A DNA stretch of 64,000 bases from the NCBI RefSeq assembly GCF_014202755.1, contig NZ_JACHHK010000005.1:1-64000 (forward strand). The letters are read 5' to 3'. Source of the stretch: Catenisphaera adipataccumulans. Its GTDB lineage: Bacteria > Bacillota_I > Bacilli_A > Erysipelotrichales > Erysipelotrichaceae. A program made the translations under genes and the position numbers. Each line of letters opens with the position of its first letter. Position 1 is the stretch's first letter. The notes beneath the pieces were generated by a model. That model had not been told where the DNA came from and did not search any database. It worked only from the letters and a program-made list of their open reading frames with translations. Positions 1-7,735 of this stretch are shown here, in pieces.

Positions 1-11
1 ACCAAAAGGAT

Positions 12-20
12 TGGTATAAT
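12..20 (+). promoter_or_regulatory. Extended -10 element of rpmE
   Basis: TGG followed by a consensus TATAAT at 15-20, about 56 nt upstream of the rpmE start. The -35 region would lie outside the window. A small imperfect inverted repeat (CTTTAAAC / GTTTAAGG, about 35-58) follows in the leader and could be a regulatory hairpin. It is too short to call an L31 leader. Confidence 0.6.
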
Positions 21-76
21 GTTTGCGCACTTACTTTAAACTCGACTGAAGTTTAAGGCGGAAGGAGGAAAAAGCG

Positions 77-286
77 ATGAAAAAAGGGATTCATCCGAAT
101 TATCACAAGGTGAAATGTGTTTGTACGTCTTGCGGTAATGAATTTGAGACAGGAAGCACGATCAAGGGCGACGTATTGCGTGTCGATACTTGCAGCAACT
201 GCCATCCGTTCTATACCGGCCGTCAGCGTTTCGCAGCGGCACAGGGACGTATTGAGAAATTTAATAAGAAATACGGTTTGAAGTAA
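77..286 (+). CDS. rpmE: 50S ribosomal protein L31 (zinc-binding type)
   Basis: Structural protein of the large ribosomal subunit, 69 residues, the usual length for short L31. It opens with the family start KKGIHPNYH and carries cysteines at C14, C16, C19, C39 and C42; the zinc-binding (C+) L31 form uses four of these, probably C16, C19, C39 and C42. The conserved segment [11 protein letters not shown] follows C42. A strong AGGAGG lies 8 nt before the ATG. The gene is monocistronic: its own promoter is upstream and a hairpin terminator starts 2 nt after the stop. The extra cysteine at C14 is slightly unusual. Identity is secure. Confidence 0.96.
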   Translation: MKKGIHPNYHKVKCVCTSCGNEFETGSTIKGDVLRVDTCSNCHPFYTGRQRFAAAQGRIEKFNKKYGLK

Positions 287-287
287 G

Positions 288-314
288 CCGGGCTCTGACG
301 AGTCCGGTTTTCTT
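288..314 (+). terminator. Intrinsic terminator of rpmE
   Basis: Eight-pair stem CCGGGCTC / GAGTCCGG (one G-T pair) with a TGAC loop, followed by TTTTCTT. Confidence 0.85.
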
Positions 315-315
315 A

Positions 316-324
316 TGCTATAAT
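316..324 (+). promoter_or_regulatory. Extended -10 promoter of the aminotransferase gene
   Basis: TGC-TATAAT sits directly behind the rpmE terminator. It overlaps an in-frame ATG at 323, so that ATG lies upstream of the predicted transcription start (about 331) and cannot be the start codon. Confidence 0.65.
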
Positions 325-343
325 GAATGCGGCAGGTGAGAAT

Positions 344-1513
344 ATGAAATTCGCAAAACGGATGGACATGTTTCAGGAGTCCATTTTTACGACATTAAAA
401 GATAAGAAAACAGAATATACAAAAAAGACCGGAAAAGACCCGATCGACTTTTCCATCGGTTCCCCAAATATCTATCCAGAACCTTCTATCATCAAAGTGA
501 TGCAGGAATCCGTAACGGTCGGTGATAATTATCGGTATGCAATCAAAGAACTGCCGGAAATGATCGAAGCCATTCAGGACTGGTATAAAAACCGGTATCA
601 TGTTGAATTAGCGTATGATGAAATCATGTGCCTGCAGGGCAGTCAGGAAGCCTTGAGCACATTGCCGCTGGCTGTCTGTGATCCGGGGGATATCGTGCTG
701 GTCCCGGATCCGCACTATCCGATCTTCAGCGACGGACCAAAAATAGCCGGTGCGGAAGTCGTTTATATGCCGATGAAAGAAGAATACGATTATTTGATCC
801 AATTCGATCAGATTGATGAAGACGTGGCCAAGAAGGCAAAAATGATGATCGTTTCTTACCCGAACAATCCAACCTGTGCAACGGCACCGGATTCATTCTA
901 TGAAAAGCTGATCGCGTTTGCGAAAAAATACGATATCCTTGTTGTACATGACAATGCCTACAGCGAATTGGTCTTTGATGGTAAAATAGGCAAAAGCTTC
1001 CTTTCCTATCCGGGGGCAAAAGAAGTCGGTGTGGAACTGAACTCTTTTTCGAAGACATACGGAATGGCCGGTGCCCGACTGGGCGTGCTGGTCGGCAATG
1101 AAGAAGTGGTCCGCACTTATAATATATTAAAATCCAACATGGATTACGGTATTTTCCTGCCGGTCCAGTATGCGGGCATCGAGGCGCTGCGGCATGGCGG
1201 CTCCAGCATTCCTGAAACGCGGCAGGCTTATCAGGACCGCCGTGATGCGCTGGTCAAAGCGTTCGCAGAAGCTGGCTGGGATATTCCTGTCAGTAAGGCG
1301 ACCATGTTCGCATGGGCAAGGATCCCGGATACGTATAAAGATTCCGCAGCTTTTGTGTTAGATCTTCTGGACAAGGCGGGCGTCGTCGTGACACCGGGGC
1401 AGTCATTCGGCGAAGCGGGCGAGCGTTATGTGCGCCTGGCGCTGGTTCAGGACATCGATCAAATCGAAGAGGCCGCCCGGCGGATCAAAAAATCAGGTAT
1501 TTTCAGACGATGA
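344..1513 (+). CDS. Class I/II PLP-dependent aminotransferase
   Basis: Pyridoxal-phosphate aminotransferase of fold type I, 389 residues, predicted cytosolic. From this start the visible motifs are the N-N-P-T turn at about residue 174 (PLP ring contact), the Asp/Tyr pair near 203-206 (HDNAYSE) and the Schiff-base lysine near 237 in SFSKTYGMAGARLG, a signature of the aspartate/LL-diaminopimelate aminotransferase group. The exact amino acid substrate cannot be read from sequence; aspartate, aromatic or diaminopimelate-type activity are all possible. An in-frame ATG at 323 was rejected because it lies inside the -10 element; the ATG at 344 has AGGTGAG just upstream. A perfect terminator hairpin overlaps the stop codon. 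Confidence 0.88.
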   Translation: MKFAKRMDMFQESIFTTLKDKKTEYTKKTGKDPIDFSIGSPNIYPEPSIIKVMQESVTVGDNYRYAIKELPEMIEAIQDWYKNRYHVELAYDEIMCLQGSQEALSTLPLAVCDPGDIVLVPDPHYPIFSDGPKIAGAEVVYMPMKEEYDYLIQFDQIDEDVAKKAKMMIVSYPNNPTCATAPDSFYEKLIAFAKKYDILVVHDNAYSELVFDGKIGKSFLSYPGAKEVGVELNSFSKTYGMAGARLGVLVGNEEVVRTYNILKSNMDYGIFLPVQYAGIEALRHGGSSIPETRQAYQDRRDALVKAFAEAGWDIPVSKATMFAWARIPDTYKDSAAFVLDLLDKAGVVVTPGQSFGEAGERYVRLALVQDIDQIEEAARRIKKSGIFRR

Positions 1514-1531
1514 ATGGTCATCGTCTTTTTT
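1506..1531 (+). terminator. Intrinsic terminator overlapping the aminotransferase stop
   Basis: Perfect 8-bp stem GACGATGA / TCATCGTC with an ATGG loop and six T. The stem contains the TGA stop of the aminotransferase. Confidence 0.9.
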
Positions 1532-1533
1532 CA

Positions 1534-1543
1534 TGCGTATATC
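1534..1543 (+). promoter_or_regulatory. Possible -10 element of comFA
   Basis: TGCG-TATATC ends 5 nt before the ATG at 1549. There is no Shine-Dalgarno sequence in between, so this is a weak member of the leaderless promoter class seen elsewhere in the window. Confidence 0.3.
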
Positions 1544-1548
1544 TGTTT

Positions 1549-2676
1549 ATGAAATGTCTGCGTTGTCAAAATGAAGATCCGCGGCTGTTTGCGCAGGATC
1601 ACGGGGTGTGGTACTGCCGCCGGTGCATCGGGTTCTCGCGTTTGGATGTGGGGATGCCGGTCCAGCCGGCCAATTTGTCTCGTCGGAAACTGCCGGTCCG
1701 GCCGGTCATGAACTATTCTTTGACGGAACATCAGGCACAGGCCTCTGCGCAGGCGCTGTCGCATCTCAAAGCCGGTTATGATGTCTTCATGTATGCGGCA
1801 ACCGGTGCGGGGAAAACAGAATGCACGTTGGAAAGCATTTGTTACTATTTGAAAGCAGGAAAGAAAGTCTGTTTTGCGATCAGCCGCCGGCAAGTCGTGC
1901 TGGAGATCCGCGCGCGTATGCAAAGCTTCTTTCCAGATCTGAACGTCATTGCGGTCTGCCAAGGGTATACCGATGTGACCGACGGGGATCTGATCGTATG
2001 CACGACGCATCAGCTCTATCGCTATCCATATGCGTTTGATTTACTGATCCTCGATGAGGTCGATGCGTTTCCGTATGCGGGCAATGCCCTGCTGGAATCG
2101 ATCGCTGCCCAATCATGCATCGGACAGATCCTGTATTTGAGCGCCACACCGGATGAGACATTCCGCAAAGCGATGAAAGCCGGCAAGATGAAAGAAGTTT
2201 GTCTGTTTGAACGGCCGCATCATCATCCGATCCCAGTTCCGCAGATCAAACAAATGCCGGCCTGGATGCAGGTGCTGTTTATATTATCGTTCTGTCATCA
2301 TCATACGGAACCCATCTTGGTTTTTGTGCCGACCAAGGCCGACTGTATCTGGATGGCGGGCTTGTTACGGTGTCCGTATATTCATTCCGGAACAGAAAAC
2401 AAGGATGAGCAGATGGAGGCATTCCGTGATCATCAGTTTTCCCGTCTGGTCTGTACGACATTATTGGAACGCGGCATCACGGTCGCCAATGTGCAGGTGC
2501 TGGTTTATCAGGGACAGCACGCGGTTTTTACTTCCGCAAGCTTGATCCAGATTTTCGGACGGGTGGGGCGCAGTTTTGATGCGCCGCAAGGAGAAGCGAT
2601 ATGTCTTTGTCGCTATGCCGACGACTCAGTCAAAGACTGCGTCAGGCAGTTGCAACAGATGAACGACTATGTCTGA
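1549..2676 (+). CDS. comFA: ComFA-like competence DNA helicase
   Basis: DEAD-type ATPase/translocase that in naturally competent Firmicutes helps pull single-stranded DNA into the cell. It has 375 residues from this start. An N-terminal zinc-finger-like segment with two Cys pairs (CLRC and CRRC) precedes Walker A (AATGAGKTE, about residues 83-91), a DEVD Walker B, an SATP motif III and the C-terminal Q-x-x-GRVGRS motif VI. A start at 1510 was rejected because that ATG lies inside the preceding terminator stem; this start puts the first cysteine at residue 3. The 3' end overlaps comFC by 76 bp, the conserved comF arrangement. Only these two late competence genes are in the window, so competence itself is not shown. 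Confidence 0.85.
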   Translation: MKCLRCQNEDPRLFAQDHGVWYCRRCIGFSRLDVGMPVQPANLSRRKLPVRPVMNYSLTEHQAQASAQALSHLKAGYDVFMYAATGAGKTECTLESICYYLKAGKKVCFAISRRQVVLEIRARMQSFFPDLNVIAVCQGYTDVTDGDLIVCTTHQLYRYPYAFDLLILDEVDAFPYAGNALLESIAAQSCIGQILYLSATPDETFRKAMKAGKMKEVCLFERPHHHPIPVPQIKQMPAWMQVLFILSFCHHHTEPILVFVPTKADCIWMAGLLRCPYIHSGTENKDEQMEAFRDHQFSRLVCTTLLERGITVANVQVLVYQGQHAVFTSASLIQIFGRVGRSFDAPQGEAICLCRYADDSVKDCVRQLQQMNDYV

Positions 2677-3260
2677 TTTGTCAGCAGCCGCTGGCGCCGT
2701 GGAATGAAGATGTGATCTGTCCGGACTGCCGGCAGCAGCTGATCGTTCGTAAAGAGATCTATCATGTGCACGGCGCTGACTGGTTCGTACTTTATGAATA
2801 TGATCCGTTTCTGGAACGTCTGTTGTTTCAATGGAAGGAACAAGGAGATGTAGCTTTGGCCCCGTTGTTTTTGGATCGACGCGTGTTTCGAAAATGGAGC
2901 CGGGATCGGATCCTCCTCGGTCCGCCGAGTTCAGCCGAAAAGCGTATGGCACGTGGGTTTGAGACCATTTCGGCTATTTATGAACCATTTGAAATCTATT
3001 TTCCGTTCTATAAAACTAGTGCTGTCAAGCAAAGCAAGCAGTCGGCGGCTGCCCGCCGTCAGATCGATCAAATCATTCAGAAAAAAACGTTATATCCCTT
3101 ACCTAAAGGCCCCTACCTATTGGTTGACGATGTATGCACGACTGGTTCGACATTAACTGCCTGCCTGGATCTGATACCGGCTGACCGTGTCTTTGTGCTG
3201 GCCGGGCACCCTTTATGGCTGGAAACGCATTCACAAAATTTAGTAGTAAAACGGCAATGA
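2601..3260 (+). CDS. comFC: ComFC-like phosphoribosyltransferase-fold competence protein
   Basis: Member of the ComF/GntX family, 219 residues. It begins with a four-Cys zinc-ribbon-like segment (CLICQQPL and CPDC) and ends in a type I phosphoribosyltransferase domain with the PRPP-binding loop LLVDDVCTTGST at about residues 173-184. In competent bacteria ComFC works with ComFA in DNA uptake; its enzymatic activity is not established. The ATG at 2601 is chosen because AAGGAGAA lies 5 nt before it, inside the end of comFA, so the two are translated as a pair from one mRNA. Confidence 0.85.
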   Translation: MSLSLCRRLSQRLRQAVATDERLCLICQQPLAPWNEDVICPDCRQQLIVRKEIYHVHGADWFVLYEYDPFLERLLFQWKEQGDVALAPLFLDRRVFRKWSRDRILLGPPSSAEKRMARGFETISAIYEPFEIYFPFYKTSAVKQSKQSAAARRQIDQIIQKKTLYPLPKGPYLLVDDVCTTGSTLTACLDLIPADRVFVLAGHPLWLETHSQNLVVKRQ

Positions 3261-3263
3261 ATT

Positions 3264-3272
3264 TGGTAAAAT
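3264..3272 (+). promoter_or_regulatory. Extended -10 element before the coiled-coil protein gene
   Basis: TGG-TAAAAT, 22 nt before the ATG at 3295, with AAGGGGAG as ribosome binding site between. No convincing -35 was seen. Confidence 0.5.
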
Positions 3273-3294
3273 ACACTCTAAAGGGGAGATCCAT

Positions 3295-4572
3295 ATGAAA
3301 GACAATGATGAAATTTCTAAATTGATCGACTCGATGGAAAGTGATGATACGTTGGAGCGGAAAATGAATGCGTTCAAGCAGGAAAAAGAGCGCAAGAGCC
3401 GCGTACAGCGTTTGCAGAAAAATAAAAAAGAAGAAACGAAACCGGAAGCAAAACCGGTATTAAGTCAGGCGGATCTGAACGATCCGGAAACAGAAGAACC
3501 AACCGATGATGCGGACGGCCGGACCATGGCCTGGAATCCGCATCAAATCAAAGAGGAAGAAGACTCGAATAAAACCGTCATCATGAGCGATGATAAGATC
3601 CAGAGATTGTGGAAACGGGAAGAATCCGGATCGCAGACATCGGCACAAAAGGATGCTGATGCGCCGAAGTTGGAACGGAAAGTCGTTTCCGGCGGTTCGG
3701 GCGGCAAGAAAAAACACAGTGCGCTGAATCAGGAAGATACGCGCAGGATCATTAAGTATATTGCAGTTGCGGTTTTATCTGTCCTTTTAGTGGTCGGTGT
3801 AGCCAAAGCGGTGACGACATTGATCGACAACAACGAGAATGCAGCCGAAGCGACCAGCGGTTATTCCGATTTAAAGAAGTGGGCAGAAAGCTATGATTCA
3901 TTATCTTCTTCTGAAAAACAGGACATCACTGAATATGAGTCGATCTATAACAAGCTGACCGATGCTGAAAAGGATGAAATTGACGCGATCCTGAAAGAGA
4001 AAAGCGGTTATACGTTCAATCAGCTTTTAGCAAAGGCAAAATCGGCAAAGAAGAAATCAACCAAAAATAACAACACGAAGAACGCGGAGAAAAAGGCAAA
4101 ACTGCTGTCAAGGATCAATGCGTTGAAGACCAAGCTGGCCGCCGCGCAGCAGGATCTGACCGATGCGCAGAACAGTGAGACCACGGCGCAGTCGACCATT
4201 GATTCGATCAATCAGCAGCTGACCGATCTGGATACCAATCTGAGCAACGCAAAGACAGATTATCAGTCCGCGCAGACCGCTTATGAAGCAGCGAAAAAAG
4301 CATATCAGGAAGCGGACAGCGAAGATGACAATTATGATGAATTGGAGCAGGCGTATAATGAGGCGCAGTCCGAATACAACACGGCCAAGAGCACCTATGA
4401 CGGCCTGAATGCATCCTACAGTTCGACGAAAAAATCGCTGGAGACCCAGCTGTCGAGCGCGAAGGAGGACTTAAGCGATGCGCAGAAAGATGAATCCGAT
4501 GCGCAGACATTGGTCAATTCTTATACGGCACAGATCAATAAACTGCAGGCGCAGTATGACAGCTTAGACTAA
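3295..4572 (+). CDS. Single-pass membrane protein with extracytoplasmic coiled coil, unknown function
   Basis: 425 residues, family not recognised. Residues 1-150 are highly charged and lack hydrophobic stretches, consistent with a cytosolic, partly disordered region. Residues 152-176 form one clear membrane helix. Residues 190-240 have a helical pattern, followed by a Lys/Asn-rich linker at about 246-268. From about 270 to the end there are Ala/Gln/Asp-rich heptad-like repeats typical of a long coiled coil. With the positive charge before the helix, N-in/C-out topology is expected, which would place the coiled coil on the outer face. Such proteins often act as envelope scaffolds or hydrolase activators, but nothing here proves that. 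It is monocistronic, with its own promoter and terminator, between comFC and glmU. Confidence 0.7.
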   Translation: MKDNDEISKLIDSMESDDTLERKMNAFKQEKERKSRVQRLQKNKKEETKPEAKPVLSQADLNDPETEEPTDDADGRTMAWNPHQIKEEEDSNKTVIMSDDKIQRLWKREESGSQTSAQKDADAPKLERKVVSGGSGGKKKHSALNQEDTRRIIKYIAVAVLSVLLVVGVAKAVTTLIDNNENAAEATSGYSDLKKWAESYDSLSSSEKQDITEYESIYNKLTDAEKDEIDAILKEKSGYTFNQLLAKAKSAKKKSTKNNNTKNAEKKAKLLSRINALKTKLAAAQQDLTDAQNSETTAQSTIDSINQQLTDLDTNLSNAKTDYQSAQTAYEAAKKAYQEADSEDDNYDELEQAYNEAQSEYNTAKSTYDGLNASYSSTKKSLETQLSSAKEDLSDAQKDESDAQTLVNSYTAQINKLQAQYDSLD

Positions 4573-4574
4573 AG

Positions 4575-4598
4575 AAAACCGGATGATTCCGGTTTTTT
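4575..4598 (+). terminator. Intrinsic terminator
   Basis: Stem AAAACCGGA / TCCGGTTTT with a TGAT loop, then a T run. Confidence 0.88.
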
Positions 4599-4618
4599 AT
4601 TGATTGATTAAAAAATTT

Positions 4619-4627
4619 TGCTAGAAT
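4619..4627 (+). promoter_or_regulatory. Extended -10 element of glmU-prs
   Basis: TGC-TAGAAT, 28 nt before the glmU ATG, directly behind the previous terminator. AGAGGTGG is the ribosome binding site. Confidence 0.5.
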
Positions 4628-4655
4628 AGATATAGCTGAAAGAGGTGGAAGCAAG

Positions 4656-5645
4656 ATGCGCAACGCAATCATTTTAGCAGCCGGCAAAGGAACCCGAATG
4701 AAATCGGAACGTTCTAAAGTCATGCATACGATCATCGACCGACCGATGTTATCTTATATTGTTGATGCCCTGCGGCAAGTTCACGTTGAACGAATTGTTG
4801 TCGTCGTAGGATATCAGGCTGAAAGCATTCAGTCTTATTATCATGATGTAGAATTTGCACTGCAGGAACCGCAGCTGGGGACTGGCCATGCCGTGATGCA
4901 ATGCCAGCAGCTGAAAGATGCGCAGGGCGACACTGTGGTCATCAACGGGGACGGACCGTGCATTCAGCCGGAAACGCTGGAACAGTTGTTTCAGGCCAAT
5001 GAAGGCGCCTCGCTGACATTATTGACCGCGATGCTGGAGGATGCCGGTGCGTACGGACGGATCGTTCACAATGCCGAAGGCAATGTGACGGCGATCGTCG
5101 AAGCCAAAGATTGTACGCCGGAACAGCTGCAGATTCGTGAAATCAATGCCGGTGTGTATTGTTTCAAGAATCGCGACCTGTTTGACAATCTCGATCAATT
5201 GTCGACCGACAATGCCCAGCACGAATATTATCTGACCGATATGGTGAAGATCCTGGCCGGGCAGGGCAAAAAAGTCAACGGCATGGTGATCGAGAACCGC
5301 GAAGAAGTCCTGGGCATCAATGATTGTGCAGAACTGCATCGTGCTTATCGATGGATGTGCAGCCGCATCAATACCCATTGGATGCAGGAGGGCGTGCAGA
5401 TCGTTGATCCGCAGCGGACGGTCATCGGCAAAGATGTAAAGATCGGGCACGATGTCATCATTCATCCGGGAACACAGATCACCGGGGAATCGATCATCGC
5501 AGACGGTGCTGAGATTTTTCCCAACACGGTCATCGATCAGGCGACGATCGGCAGAAATGCCAAGATCGGTCCCATGGCCTATGTCCATGGAACGCAGATT
5601 GACGAGGGCGAAACAGTGAAAGCATTCACAGAACGCAGCCGCTGA
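4656..5645 (+). CDS. glmU: GlmU-type UDP-GlcNAc pyrophosphorylase with truncated acetyltransferase domain
   Basis: The N-terminal part is a clear GlmU uridyltransferase: the nucleotide-binding signature LAAGKGTRMKSERSKVMH spans residues 7-24 and the metal-binding D99 sits in INGDGP. It should make UDP-GlcNAc from GlcNAc-1-phosphate for peptidoglycan and teichoic acid. Canonical GlmU has about 450 residues; this has 329. The left-handed beta-helix starts near residue 245 and stops after about 85 residues, before the region that carries the acetyltransferase catalytic residues in E. coli GlmU. Only 54 bp separate the stop from prs, so the missing part is not nearby in another frame. The gene order glmU-prs is the usual Firmicutes order. 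Uridyltransferase activity is likely; loss of acetyltransferase activity is inferred. Confidence 0.85.
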   Translation: MRNAIILAAGKGTRMKSERSKVMHTIIDRPMLSYIVDALRQVHVERIVVVVGYQAESIQSYYHDVEFALQEPQLGTGHAVMQCQQLKDAQGDTVVINGDGPCIQPETLEQLFQANEGASLTLLTAMLEDAGAYGRIVHNAEGNVTAIVEAKDCTPEQLQIREINAGVYCFKNRDLFDNLDQLSTDNAQHEYYLTDMVKILAGQGKKVNGMVIENREEVLGINDCAELHRAYRWMCSRINTHWMQEGVQIVDPQRTVIGKDVKIGHDVIIHPGTQITGESIIADGAEIFPNTVIDQATIGRNAKIGPMAYVHGTQIDEGETVKAFTERSR

Positions 5646-5699
5646 ATTCAGCGTGAGGGAACATTTGAGCAGAGTTACATCAATGAGAAAGGACAACAC

Positions 5700-6674
5700 A
5701 TGGAAAATACTATTGTATTCGCATTATCATCTAGTAAGGAATTAGCCAAAGAGATTTGTGATGAGTTAGGGATGTCGCTCGGCGATATTGCGATCGAGCA
5801 TTTTGCCGACGGTGAGATCCTGGTAACACCGAAAGACTCGGTGCGCGGTAAACACGTTTACCTGGTCCAAAGCACGAACAAGCCGGTCAACGACAATCTA
5901 ATGGAACTGCTGATTGCGATCGACGCCTGCAAGCGTGCCAGTGCGCAGACCATCAACTGCATCATTCCGTATTTCGGATATGCACGTCAGGACCGCAAGG
6001 CGAAACCGCGTCAGCCGATCACAGCGAAACTGGTGGCGACCTTGCTGGAAAGCGCCGGAGCCAGCCGCGTCGCAACGGTCGACCTGCACGCGACACAGAT
6101 TCAAGGATTCTATGATATTCCGGCCGATGATATTGCGGCCAATTCGTTGATCGCCAATTACTTCCTGCACAAGGAAGCCAGTGATCTGGATAAGATCGTT
6201 GTTGTTTCGCCGGATCATGGCGGTGCCGTACGCGCGCGCCATTTGGCAGAAGCTTTACATGCACCGATCGCGATCATCGATAAACGCCGTCCGAAACCGA
6301 ACGTTGCTGTCGCAATGAATCTGATCGGTGATGTGAACGGTAAAGTTGCCATCATCATTGATGACATGGTAGATACAGCCGGTACGATCTCATCCGGTGT
6401 CAAGATGCTGAAAGAGCACGGTGCGACCAAAGTGTATGCAACCTGCTCACATGGTATCTTGTCCGGACCGGCGATCGATCGTCTGAAAGCAGCCGGATTG
6501 GAAGAATTTGTCTGCACGAATACGATCGATCAAACCGAGAATTTAAAGAAGTTCCCGGAAATGAAAGTTTTATCGGTAGCACCGCTGCTGGCTGGATTGA
6601 TCAGCTCGGTCGAAACCAATTCTTCTTTATCGGCAGCACTGAAGCATGCCGTACATGGCTACATTGCAGATTGA
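5700..6674 (+). CDS. prs: Ribose-phosphate pyrophosphokinase (PRPP synthetase)
   Basis: Makes PRPP from ribose-5-phosphate and ATP, feeding purine, pyrimidine, NAD, His and Trp synthesis. 324 residues, normal for class I enzymes. Visible motifs are the flexible-loop segment YFGYARQDRKAKPRQPIT, the metal/ATP site VVSPDHGGAVRAR and the PRPP-binding loop IIIDDMVDTAGT. AGAAAGGAC precedes the ATG. It is co-transcribed with glmU: no terminator lies between them, though a perfect 12-bp palindrome (GCTGAATTCAGC, 5641-5652) sits at the glmU stop. A strong terminator starts at its own stop codon. Confidence 0.95.
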   Translation: MENTIVFALSSSKELAKEICDELGMSLGDIAIEHFADGEILVTPKDSVRGKHVYLVQSTNKPVNDNLMELLIAIDACKRASAQTINCIIPYFGYARQDRKAKPRQPITAKLVATLLESAGASRVATVDLHATQIQGFYDIPADDIAANSLIANYFLHKEASDLDKIVVVSPDHGGAVRARHLAEALHAPIAIIDKRRPKPNVAVAMNLIGDVNGKVAIIIDDMVDTAGTISSGVKMLKEHGATKVYATCSHGILSGPAIDRLKAAGLEEFVCTNTIDQTENLKKFPEMKVLSVAPLLAGLISSVETNSSLSAALKHAVHGYIAD

Positions 6675-6699
6675 AAGAGCTGAATTCCAGCTCTTTTTT
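6674..6699 (+). terminator. Intrinsic terminator of prs
   Basis: Stem AAAGAGCTG / CAGCTCTTT with a 5-nt loop and a T run; it begins in the prs stop codon. Confidence 0.88.
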
Positions 6700-6718
6700 A
6701 GCGGAAAAGAGGATCATG

Positions 6719-7708
6719 ATGAAAATATTTTTTTATGCACTTCGGGAATTTGATGAACTGCCGTATTGTGAAGAGTTAAAGCAGGAAACGGGAATCGATT
6801 TTGATTGGGCGGCCGCCTATCCGTCGATGGAAAATGCCGATCTGGCGGCTGGGTGTGACGCGGTCAGCTTTACACCTTGTGCAATGCCGGAAAAGCTGAT
6901 GAATAAATTCAAGGATCTAGGTGTCAAGTATCTGACATGCCGGTCCATCGGCTACGATCATGTTGACCTAAATGTTGCAGCTAAACTCGGCCTGCGTGTT
7001 TCCAACATCAGCTATACACCCAACGGTGTTGCCAACTATGCGATCATGCTGATGTTGATGAGCCTGCGCCGCATGAACCATATCATGAAACGCGCGGAGC
7101 TGCAGGATTATTCGCTGAAAGGGAAAATCGGCCGGGACATTTCGGACTGCACGGTCGGTGTGATCGGCACCGGCAGCATTGGCACGACCGTGGTCCGGCA
7201 CTTGTCCGGTTTCGGCTGCCGGATCCTGGCTTACGATCTGTATCCAAATGAAGAAGCCGCAAAATATGCAGAGTATGTCGATCTGGATGACTTGCTGGCG
7301 CAAAGTGATGCCGTCACGCTGCATACCAACGCCACCAAGGATAATTATCATCTGATCAATGAACAAACATTGGCAAAGATGAAAGACGAAGCGGTGATCG
7401 TAAATACGGCCCGCGGCAAGCTGATCGACAGCAAGGCGTTGATCCAGGCACTGAAAAGCGGCAAGATCGGTGCAGCGGCACTGGATGTGGTCGAAAACGA
7501 AAATGGCTTATACTACTACAATCACATGGGAGATGTCATGGATCAGGATCAGCTGGCCATTTTGCGTTCGTTTCCGAATGTGATCGTCAGTCCGCATACT
7601 GCTTTTTACACACGGCGGGATGTCCGTCAGATGGTGGAAGGGATCTTTCAAAGTGTGCAATGTTTTCAGCAGGGAATCGAGAATCCGCACGAAGTCAAAA
7701 TAAAATAG
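6719..7708 (+). CDS. D-2-hydroxyacid dehydrogenase (D-lactate dehydrogenase type)
   Basis: NAD-dependent dehydrogenase of the D-isomer-specific 2-hydroxyacid family, 329 residues. It probably reduces pyruvate or a related 2-keto acid to the D-hydroxyacid during fermentation. The Rossmann motif GVIGTGSIGTTV lies in the middle; the catalytic Arg is in NTARGKLID, the Glu in DVVENENG and the His in VSPHTAFYT. The segment YYYNHMGDVM is typical of D-lactate and hydroxyisocaproate dehydrogenases. ATGs occur at 6716 and 6719; AGAGG ends 6 nt before 6719, the better spacing. The exact substrate (pyruvate or branched-chain keto acid) is open. Confidence 0.85.
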   Translation: MKIFFYALREFDELPYCEELKQETGIDFDWAAAYPSMENADLAAGCDAVSFTPCAMPEKLMNKFKDLGVKYLTCRSIGYDHVDLNVAAKLGLRVSNISYTPNGVANYAIMLMLMSLRRMNHIMKRAELQDYSLKGKIGRDISDCTVGVIGTGSIGTTVVRHLSGFGCRILAYDLYPNEEAAKYAEYVDLDDLLAQSDAVTLHTNATKDNYHLINEQTLAKMKDEAVIVNTARGKLIDSKALIQALKSGKIGAAALDVVENENGLYYYNHMGDVMDQDQLAILRSFPNVIVSPHTAFYTRRDVRQMVEGIFQSVQCFQQGIENPHEVKIK

Positions 7709-7709
7709 G

Positions 7710-7735
7710 GGGAGTGTCCGCTGGGCACTCCCTTT
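7710..7735. terminator. Bidirectional terminator between convergent genes
   Basis: Stem GGGAGTGTCC / GGGCACTCCC (one wobble pair) with a 3-nt loop. Short T-rich tails lie on both sides; it serves the dehydrogenase (+) and tatD (-). Confidence 0.7.

Noticed and set aside
34-76. L31 leader autoregulatory RNA
   Set aside because: Only a short imperfect hairpin is visible; not enough to call a known leader class.
1510-1548. Earlier ATG of comFA overlapping the aminotransferase stop
   Set aside because: It lies inside a perfect terminator stem; the later ATG places the zinc-finger cysteines at the N terminus as expected.
5641-5699. Missing GlmU C-terminal domain in another frame after the stop
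   Set aside because: Only 54 bp lie between the stop and prs, far too short for the missing ~120 residues.
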